The notes under the pieces were generated by a model that saw only the letters and a program-made list of their open reading frames with translations, was not told the DNA's origin and made no database searches. The position numbers were made by a program, and so were the translations under genes. 12,967 bases of DNA from Lachnospiraceae bacterium (GTDB lineage: Bacteria > Bacillota > Clostridia > Lachnospirales > Lachnospiraceae), in assembly GCA_021200345.1 (NCBI GenBank), contig JAJQGR010000151.1, positions 1 to 12,967 of the forward strand, read 5' to 3'. The stretch's first letter is position 1, and the number at the start of each line of letters is the position of its first letter. Below are positions 7,401-12,967 of this stretch, in pieces.

Positions 7401-10400
7401 GAAAACCTATTATATTGATTTGTATACCACCTACTCCTACAGCACGGATGGAGGCTATGAGTACTGGTGCACGGTGGATGCTGCCCCGCTGGCGCGGTAT
7501 CTGAATAAGGATTCCGGTTGTACCACCACGCTGACTACGGATGACGGGACGGAAACCGCCCTGGTCGGTTTTGGCTCTGCCATGGAGGATTACAGCTCCT
7601 ACAGTAGCATTACTCTGACCATCACCAATGTGTATGATTATACCTATAAGGGAACGAGCACCTATTTCGAGGAGGAAGCCTCCTGCAATGCCGGCGGTTA
7701 TGCCAATGAGATTCCTTTCACCTGCAATTCCGTAGAGCATGTATACGGCGAGCTGCCTCCGTCTCTGCCCTCCAGCTATGAGGGCGCGGTGGATTCCTAC
7801 GCGTTTATCAACAGCACCCAGGGCAGCGGAACCCAGCTGGCCATCACCAGCTCCGCCGCCAGCGTTGGCGTGGATTCCGGGCTGGATTCCACCACCATCC
7901 GCGGGTATCGTGTGACTGCTGATTACAGCTCCACTAAGATAGACACGGTGACCTATTATCTGTTTACCTATGATGCCTGGGCGGAGTTTAACTCCAAGAA
8001 GACGAATAACTCCGGATATTATGACGATATCCTGATGGCCTATGACGCCAGTGTGAATGAAACCGACACAGACTATGATGCATCATACTGGGAGGATAAG
8101 GTTATCGCCATAGAGCTGGATGTGTCGACTGCGGGCCTGACCTCAGCGCCAACGTTGGATATTATTTATGTAGATGATCCGAAAGACTTTCTGGCAACTG
8201 GGGACAGTCTTGACAGCAATGGGGGTTATCTGACCGGATCCGGCAGCTCCTGGGTCTATTATACCAGTGAACTGAAAAGGGGCGACTGCTATATCGTGGC
8301 CTACACCGTGCTGGATGGATATACCACAGACAGCAATGGAGACGCAAGCTATCTGTACCCATATGCAAATTCCGGCTATATCCCCGGCAACACCAACATT
8401 CTGCGCTCTACTGTGCTGCAGATGGACAGACAGAGTCCTGCAGTGGTCATGAATCTGCTCTATACGGATGTAAATGCAGTAGAGACCTGGGAATTCTTTA
8501 TCTATGATCCGGATGAAGCGCTTGGTAAGATTGCTCTGTATGAGGATGACAGCGATGATAGTGATGATTATTATAATGTTCTGACTACCTGGAGCGATTT
8601 CAGGAGTATCTCAGGCTATACGGATGGGAGCACCAACTGGGGCGCAGGCTATGTGATGAACGCCTTGTCGGTTACTTCCTCCAGTTCCAAATTATCTACC
8701 TATGTCAGTTCTGGCTATTTGGATAGCGCCGCCGCTGCTTTTCCGACAGTCTGTATGAGTTTAGATTTAGATCTGATGTCCGATACATATATCAGGTACT
8801 ATTTCGGCAGCAGCATGGGATACAGCCAGAGCAGCGCTGTCGGCGCAATTGACATTGATGACGATGGCAGATGCTGGGCCGGAACCTTTACTGTAGACAT
8901 GAGCGGCACCGATGAAAGTACAGAGGGTATTTACTATGTGTATCTGGCCAGGAGTCTGAACGACAGCACCTATCTGCTGCGGGCTGCCGCTTCCTCTACA
9001 AATGCTTCGGATAACGTTGGGCTGGGACTGAGCCATTACTCTGTCTATAATATGGCGGCCGCCAGCAGATATCATGAGGATGTATATGCCAGTAGCGCCA
9101 TATCCAGCTATAGCAACGGGACCTATTCCGGCGTATCCATCTCCATTGAGGTGGATACAGGGGGCTTGAGCTTTTACGCAAGCGGAGACTCGACCGCGAA
9201 GAACAGAATCACGGCTCTGGAGGTGACTGTATACCAGACTGAAGATAGTTCAATTAGTGCTAGTACTACGTGGCAGAAGCTGGGCACAAGCGTGGTGGCC
9301 TTTAACCCCTCCGCCTCCGGAGCGGCGGCTACCCTAGAGGTTTCCAACTTTGATGATTATGTGCCGAATTATCTTGCCTACGCGACGGTCAGGATCATCT
9401 ACGATACAGGAATGTACGGAATTGAACAGAATAGTTATATTACTGATGAAGTTAAAGACGGTGTCATTATATCTGATGACAATGTAGAATTTTCCATATG
9501 GAGCACGGAAAACGACGCTACCGTTCCGGAAACGGTTTATCCCTATTCCGTCCGCCAGCAGAGCAGCAATATATGGTATTATACGGCGGCGTATAGCACC
9601 GGCGGCAATTACATGTCGGCTTCCTATGCGCAATCCGCTTATGCCTACGGCTCTGTGTGGGATCTGGGAGACGCGACAACGGTTCTTTCCAACAGTATGG
9701 TTCCTACGCTGACGCAAACCATCACGCGGCTGAATTACAGCGGCACGGAGAGTACCGACAGCACGATTCGAAGCGTCACACTGGGGCTGACCGCGGCGGT
9801 TTCAACGGGAACGGCCTACACGAATACCTCTGATTCTACCTTTATATCAGCGGCTTCGGCGGGCTGGTTTGACTCCAATCTCTCCAAAAATCTGGTGTAT
9901 GGCAGCTTTGGGGTGACCTATGGCTATTTTACCGGAAGCAGGAGCGGAACAGACAATACAATTTCTGCGAATATAAGCGATTATGAGTTGACTCTTAAGG
10001 ACGGCACATCTGTGAATCTGGATGCTTATCAGGGAATTCAATTTGTGATGCCCGCATCGGAAATTTCCACCAGTGGGATGACCTATGTGAAAGTCACCGG
10101 TACATATTATAATAAATGTGAGGTAACATTCAGTATTACAAATGAGAGCTATCTGATGCTGGGCGGAAACAAGAATTCCGATAATAAGCAGGCCTATATG
10201 CCTTATGTGTTTGTGGAACTGTACAAGGACACAACATTAAATACCCAAACACCCTCGTATACAGATGCTTATGGGGATTCGTATTACATCTCCAGTGCAG
10301 GCAAGCTGGTAAATGAGTGGAGCGGGGAGTCTGGCAGTATCAATGAGAATTATGATTCACTTTATACCGCCGGATACCTGACAGGTCCGAAGAGCTACTA

Positions 10401-12234
10401 CAACACGATGTGGAACAATATTACAAGCGGATATACATTTACAGATAGTAGTGGTAGTTCGCATGAAGTGATGAAAGAAGATGTAGGAGCACATCTGGCG
10501 GCTATTCCCATAGATGATTTCACTCAGGATAAGGATGGATATTGGACCGTAACTGTAACAGTAAGCAATCTGACAGCAAAAACGGCGACAGCTACAACGA
10601 ACTTTTCCATGCGACTGTATGTGCTGCCGCTGAGAAGTGAGAGTGGTAGCAATATTCTGTATGATTCATGGGACGATATCAGTACCTATCGGGAGTATGT
10701 GACAGACAATGAGCCGGACACCAGTGGCTATTTCCGACCTACTGTCAGCGGCGTCCACTATTACGCAGATAAAGGATACGGCGTCTGGTGGCGGTTAAAA
10801 ACGGCTACCCCGACAGGAATTTCGAATCTGACGGCGACATTGACCTCCGAGGATTATGATGAGCGGTATCTGTTTGTAACAAGAACCAGCTCTACCTCAT
10901 CTTCCTCTGATTATTGGGTGGAGTATGAGATCAGAGACGCGGATGGCGATGAGGTGATCCTGACCAATACGGATCTGATGAAAACATATAGTACCAAAGA
11001 GGAAACACCAACCACTGCTTATGGACAGACGCTGGAAACCTATACATACTATGATAAAGACGGCGAAAAGATCACTGGTACCTATACCTATTATGGATAT
11101 CGGGTTGGCGGCTCTACTACAGGAACCCAGGTTTCCAGCGGCAACGCCACTTCTGTGTATTTCAACCTGGCGGAGTTTTTCGACAGCGGCCAGCTTTCCC
11201 TGGGAAAGACCTATACTGTCTGGGCCAGGATCCGTTATAAGGATCCCACGTTAGATCTGACTGGAAGTCCAAATGAAGACTACTTCGTAGATTATACAAA
11301 ATGGCAGAGCACATCCATCTCAACAACTACAGACCTGAGTGGGTCTGATGGAAATGGAGTAGATTACTATGACTGGATCAGCAATAAAGTAACAACAAAT
11401 GCAGGGCATGCAAACAGTGTCGTGGTGATGAAGAGCGGCGCAGGGTCGACTACCGGTGAGCAGGCGTTCAAGTACTATTCACTGGTATTGGATGAGGGCG
11501 CGGATATTTCAGTGATTCCAAACGCCACTTATTCCCTGAACGGTGACACTTCAGGTTCCATAAAAATGACGATCACTCTGACAGTTGTGGATACGGATAA
11601 ACACATGGGAGCCTGGACGAGCAGCAGTAAATTTGAAAATGGCCGTTATTATGTAAGGATTTATGACGCGACTGCTGAAAGGTATGTGACCAGTTATTTC
11701 AGTGGTTCCGAGAGCAACCTCAACAAAAATGATGGTGAGATCTGGGGGAATCTGAATTCCAACGCGGTTTTGAGCACGATATACAGTGAAAACCTGAACT
11801 TTGAGCATGTGTACTACGTGGAGGTCTGGGGTGCTTATGACCGGGAGCAGGATACTACAAATGGCGACAGCTACGGAAATGTGCTGCTGTATTCCAGCAA
11901 GGGAATCTATGACAGTCAGCTGACCATGCCGGACAGCACGGGCATCAAGATTTCCGCGGTAGCGCTGAGCCTGACCAACAAGACGCTGACGGTCACCCTG
12001 AGCGGCAGTAACTGCTACCTGATTAAGACCGCTTCGGTATCCCTGTCCAGTCAGAGCGACTCTACTCAGTACGCGACGGGAAGCAATAAATCCATCTCAA
12101 TGACCTCGGGCAAGGAGACTTTTTCAATAACGCTGACCAATGCGCTGGCCTCAGGCGCCTGGTACAATTTCAGCTTTGTGTTTACGGACAGTTCGGGAAA
12201 TACAATTACCTATGTAAATGCATGTCAGTTCTAA
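4474..12234 (+). CDS. Giant N-terminally anchored collagen-like surface protein with FN3-like beta modules
   Basis: 2586 residues. Order of parts: basic start 'MRKR' and a hydrophobic segment (about 5-26) acting as signal anchor or signal peptide (a possible TFA|A cleavage lies near residue 35); a beta-rich domain (about 37-265) related to the product of the next gene; a collagen-like Gly-X-Y tract of 38 uninterrupted triplets (267-380); a Ser/Gly linker; then about 2200 residues rich in Tyr, Ser, Thr and Asp and poor in Lys. That long part has a classic FN3 'tyrosine corner', GLNPDTEY (465-472), followed by 'KTFYTSS' (498-504), and similar Leu...Tyr strands near 727-732, 874-881, 1267-1273, 2243-2247, 2441-2448 and 2558-2564, so serial immunoglobulin/FN3-like modules are likely. 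Acidic patches at 576-585 and 1357-1365 could bind Ca2+. There is no LPXTG motif, C-terminal membrane segment, SLH, choline-binding or dockerin module; the end is 'TYVNACQF'. Role (inference): a long extracellular stalk or adhesin. GAGGAG lies ten bases before the ATG. The frame is uninterrupted. Confidence 0.85.
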   Translation: MRKRLLGVSIGVVLFGILFGILGVWLKTQNQTTFAADGYILTEGTEDEAVLTSYFSQGTVYSTDYNDDIVFTSSLGTKEAVSSESFLHYSDTSISALQGGMTVDLDEVESGLLEFYYVAPKMVMASSGSSYTIDNNGSQLEFTNFLWVLDEGKFLVQASGMTLTLANGNEERVDSGYLEIYYPEDNIVVIGCEDGAWQSVASGCYITLDNGLVVNLGDKTIYGSDGVARFTIGDVASDLAAGTGIAIQSDSASSWVPPEFEFEVIDGTDGASGTDGVSGESGESGEKGEEGEEGEKGEEGEAGEEGSQGETGQTGEQGETGQTGEQGEQGEQGETGQTGEEGASGETGQTGDDGASGEDGESGENGASGASGTTGSTGSGTSSSGELGSALGKVIFSSFEYDCYQVSFSIYAEDDNGVMQSTNNYVQLIDVSTGKVVAEKYYEVDFDTSIPESDADNPISLSFEGLNPDTEYQILVYCGYSVDNSGTVASGTRVYATKTFYTSSEGVEVSVDSLSQTTVTFALDSKTYSTASSARLRVVFEGRDSDGNTVNYVRWSDPVALKVGGTATVSVTVFKDEDDTDEDNDGSYIGLTSNIPFSVTLYTSSAVSTDTATWTLVGDATEDAGWEVATNSGDTLEPQGLSAGTVTESGQSLSGTTLKATPKVGEIYYNLSSNGYYNLYLNGTVDNDNAVTSYCYDIYDTSGNLLRSITTTSSDGVELWVDGDVIKYGTTYQVKCTVTYNDNEKDYTLLISGDMTIGSDEATVWFVASSETTGTGVPTYVSKSGLSVGPTWLYGCLVVDMTQISAFSIDDANDVTVVVSSGSDYYQTLTFTLGSAADSADSYYYAGTGSNSTYNYYKDSDGTLLLFLPISLWGLKQDSYYTFQVSAYVKYSDATSAIRTVGSALAATTEYEYALNYSISDVSLAGATTDLQFAINLESYDIDSSGTVSTVTDDSTIELLSARVIEVTAYQGTTALKTYYIDLYTTYSYSTDGGYEYWCTVDAAPLARYLNKDSGCTTTLTTDDGTETALVGFGSAMEDYSSYSSITLTITNVYDYTYKGTSTYFEEEASCNAGGYANEIPFTCNSVEHVYGELPPSLPSSYEGAVDSYAFINSTQGSGTQLAITSSAASVGVDSGLDSTTIRGYRVTADYSSTKIDTVTYYLFTYDAWAEFNSKKTNNSGYYDDILMAYDASVNETDTDYDASYWEDKVIAIELDVSTAGLTSAPTLDIIYVDDPKDFLATGDSLDSNGGYLTGSGSSWVYYTSELKRGDCYIVAYTVLDGYTTDSNGDASYLYPYANSGYIPGNTNILRSTVLQMDRQSPAVVMNLLYTDVNAVETWEFFIYDPDEALGKIALYEDDSDDSDDYYNVLTTWSDFRSISGYTDGSTNWGAGYVMNALSVTSSSSKLSTYVSSGYLDSAAAAFPTVCMSLDLDLMSDTYIRYYFGSSMGYSQSSAVGAIDIDDDGRCWAGTFTVDMSGTDESTEGIYYVYLARSLNDSTYLLRAAASSTNASDNVGLGLSHYSVYNMAAASRYHEDVYASSAISSYSNGTYSGVSISIEVDTGGLSFYASGDSTAKNRITALEVTVYQTEDSSISASTTWQKLGTSVVAFNPSASGAAATLEVSNFDDYVPNYLAYATVRIIYDTGMYGIEQNSYITDEVKDGVIISDDNVEFSIWSTENDATVPETVYPYSVRQQSSNIWYYTAAYSTGGNYMSASYAQSAYAYGSVWDLGDATTVLSNSMVPTLTQTITRLNYSGTESTDSTIRSVTLGLTAAVSTGTAYTNTSDSTFISAASAGWFDSNLSKNLVYGSFGVTYGYFTGSRSGTDNTISANISDYELTLKDGTSVNLDAYQGIQFVMPASEISTSGMTYVKVTGTYYNKCEVTFSITNESYLMLGGNKNSDNKQAYMPYVFVELYKDTTLNTQTPSYTDAYGDSYYISSAGKLVNEWSGESGSINENYDSLYTAGYLTGPKSYYNTMWNNITSGYTFTDSSGSSHEVMKEDVGAHLAAIPIDDFTQDKDGYWTVTVTVSNLTAKTATATTNFSMRLYVLPLRSESGSNILYDSWDDISTYREYVTDNEPDTSGYFRPTVSGVHYYADKGYGVWWRLKTATPTGISNLTATLTSEDYDERYLFVTRTSSTSSSSDYWVEYEIRDADGDEVILTNTDLMKTYSTKEETPTTAYGQTLETYTYYDKDGEKITGTYTYYGYRVGGSTTGTQVSSGNATSVYFNLAEFFDSGQLSLGKTYTVWARIRYKDPTLDLTGSPNEDYFVDYTKWQSTSISTTTDLSGSDGNGVDYYDWISNKVTTNAGHANSVVVMKSGAGSTTGEQAFKYYSLVLDEGADISVIPNATYSLNGDTSGSIKMTITLTVVDTDKHMGAWTSSSKFENGRYYVRIYDATAERYVTSYFSGSESNLNKNDGEIWGNLNSNAVLSTIYSENLNFEHVYYVEVWGAYDREQDTTNGDSYGNVLLYSSKGIYDSQLTMPDSTGIKISAVALSLTNKTLTVTLSGSNCYLIKTASVSLSSQSDSTQYATGSNKSISMTSGKETFSITLTNALASGAWYNFSFVFTDSSGNTITYVNACQF
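5272..5613 (+). repeat. Collagen-like Gly-X-Y coding tract without proline
   Basis: Codes for 38 consecutive Gly-X-Y triplets (residues 267-380). X is mostly Glu, with Gln, Ala and Ser; Y is mostly Thr, Gln, Glu or Ser. No proline occurs, and lysine appears only twice (GEK). The first part is GTD/GAS/GES/GEK/GEE; the middle is GET-GQT-GEQ; the end is GAS/GTT/GST. Bacterial collagen-like tracts form trimers, so the protein is probably trimeric at this point. Confidence 0.9.
5398..5532 (+). repeat. 27-bp tandem repeat inside the collagen-like tract
   Basis: A nine-residue unit GETGQTGE(Q/E) recurs at 5398-5424, 5425-5451 and 5470-5496, and as GETGQTGDD at 5506-5532. The copies are separated by two GEQ triplets (5452-5469) and one GAS triplet (5497-5505). 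Copy-number change would keep the frame and the Gly register. Confidence 0.85.
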
Positions 12235-12240
12235 GGAGGA
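12233..12240 (+). promoter_or_regulatory. AAGGAGGA ribosome binding site overlapping the giant gene's stop codon
   Basis: The TAA stop at 12232-12234 runs into AAGGAGGA, six bases before the ATG at 12247. The tight spacing and absence of any hairpin between the genes indicate one transcript and probable translational coupling of the two surface proteins. Confidence 0.8.
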
Positions 12241-12246
12241 CACAGG

Positions 12247-12951
12247 ATGCGCAGTTTGAACAGAAAGGTAAAAATCATATTCGCGGCGTTTTCTGTCTGC
12301 GTAGTGGCGGCTTTGGCCAGCTTTGTGGTGGCGGCTGTGGTGGTCGCGAACGCGCAGACCAGGGAATACACGCTGTCTTCCGGCACGGTGACCTATGACA
12401 ATGTGTATACGCAGATCACTCTGGATCAGCAGGGAACGGTCAGCGCTTCTTCTGACGGAGGATATCAGCTGGCGGTGGGAGAGACTGTTTACAGTCTGGG
12501 GGATGCCACAGTGGCGGCTCTCCCCGGGAATACGTCCCTGGAGGTATTCGGCGGTCAGTATGTGTTTGACACGGATGGCACGGTTACCACCATGAGCAGC
12601 CACTATACCTTTGAGGATCTGACGGCCACCAGGCTGGGCAAGATCAGCGATACCAAGTATGTGATTGTGGGAGATTCCATTGAGACGGAGGACGGCCAGC
12701 TGAATGTCAACGGCTATTTGTATGTTGTGCTTGACAGCGCGGGCAATGCCAGGGTCATCAATGGCGGCACCAACGTGAAGCTGCTGAGCGGATCGGTGAT
12801 CAAGGCAGGCAACCTGGTCTGGAACCTGGAAGACGGCACCATTGATATGGGGGATTATACCATTGATCTGGAAACTCTTGGCAACTATAGCTTTACCAGC
12901 GGCCAGACCTACAGCTACACTATTCAGGGCGGCAATGGTGGCAGCGGCTGA
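12247..12951 (+). CDS. N-terminally anchored paralogue of the giant protein's head domain
   Basis: 234 residues: basic start 'MRSLNRKVK', a long hydrophobic segment (about 9-33), then 'VANAQTRE', where ANA|Q would suit signal peptidase, then a beta-rich domain to about 225, ending 'TIQGGNGGSG'. The domain aligns with residues about 37-265 of the upstream protein. Shared landmarks are 'YTLSSGT' versus 'YILTEGT', 'NVNGYLYVV' versus 'VDSGYLEIYY', 'SGSVIKAGNLVWNLEDGTI' versus 'SGCYITLDNGLVVNLGDKTI', each in the same order. In the upstream protein this domain is followed directly by the collagen-like tract; here the frame meets TGA after two Gly-x-x units, 16 bases from the window end. So either it is a short head-only protein, or its collagen-like continuation lies in another frame or is lost. 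Function is not known; secretion and membrane tethering are inferred from the N-terminus. Confidence 0.75.
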   Translation: MRSLNRKVKIIFAAFSVCVVAALASFVVAAVVVANAQTREYTLSSGTVTYDNVYTQITLDQQGTVSASSDGGYQLAVGETVYSLGDATVAALPGNTSLEVFGGQYVFDTDGTVTTMSSHYTFEDLTATRLGKISDTKYVIVGDSIETEDGQLNVNGYLYVVLDSAGNARVINGGTNVKLLSGSVIKAGNLVWNLEDGTIDMGDYTIDLETLGNYSFTSGQTYSYTIQGGNGGSG

Positions 12952-12967
12952 ACCGGCTGAGACAGCG

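Noticed and set aside
12000..12234. LPXTG or other cell-wall sorting signal at the giant protein's C-terminus
   Set aside because: The last 80 residues are beta-rich and end in TYVNACQF, with no sorting motif, hydrophobic helix or basic tail.
4474..12234. Diversity-generating retroelement target in the giant gene
   Set aside because: No reverse transcriptase, template repeat or A-biased variable repeat is visible in the window.

Overview
The window looks like a chromosomal segment of a Gram-positive anaerobe, most likely a clostridium of the Lachnospiraceae type. This is inferred from strong AGGAGG-type ribosome binding sites, roughly even GC, Rpn/PD-(D/E)XK 'transposase' genes, and surface proteins anchored at the N-terminus. 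No rRNA or other taxonomic marker is present, so the assignment is tentative. No tRNA, rRNA, CRISPR array or insertion sequence with a canonical transposase was seen.

Layout. (1) Positions 1-2416, plus strand: the 3' end of a polysaccharide gene cluster. It holds the C-terminal part of a Wzx-type oligosaccharide flippase, cut by the window edge, then a complete multi-pass O-antigen ligase/polymerase-like (Wzy/WaaL superfamily) protein. (2) Positions 2441-4179: a small island. It contains an intact Rpn-family PD-(D/E)XK nuclease gene on the minus strand and a plus-strand 3' remnant of a second Rpn-like gene with 12-bp tandem repeats. Two 54-bp hairpin repeats, identical but for one base, bound it and act as outward-facing terminators. 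(3) Positions 4180-4473: a regulatory region with an imperfect inverted repeat, a G8 tract, a near-consensus sigma-A promoter, and an approximately 110-nt 5' leader with hairpins. (4) Positions 4474-12951: a tandem pair of surface-protein genes. The first encodes a 2586-residue protein with an N-terminal membrane anchor, a beta-rich domain, a proline-free collagen-like Gly-X-Y tract of 38 triplets, and about 2200 residues of Tyr/Ser/Thr/Asp-rich beta modules with FN3-like signatures. The second, 12 bases downstream, encodes a protein with the same kind of anchor and a related beta domain. It stops exactly where the collagen-like tract would begin.

How they work together (inference). The flippase and ligase/polymerase export and assemble a surface polysaccharide. 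The giant protein is probably a membrane-tethered extracellular stalk or adhesin: a collagen-like section close to the membrane carrying a long beta-domain arm. It has no LPXTG, SLH, dockerin or C-terminal membrane segment, so the N-terminal segment is the only visible anchor. The paralogous pair is the best candidate for an undescribed system: a tandem family of N-terminally tethered collagen-like surface proteins beside a polysaccharide locus, with promoter features that could support variable expression.
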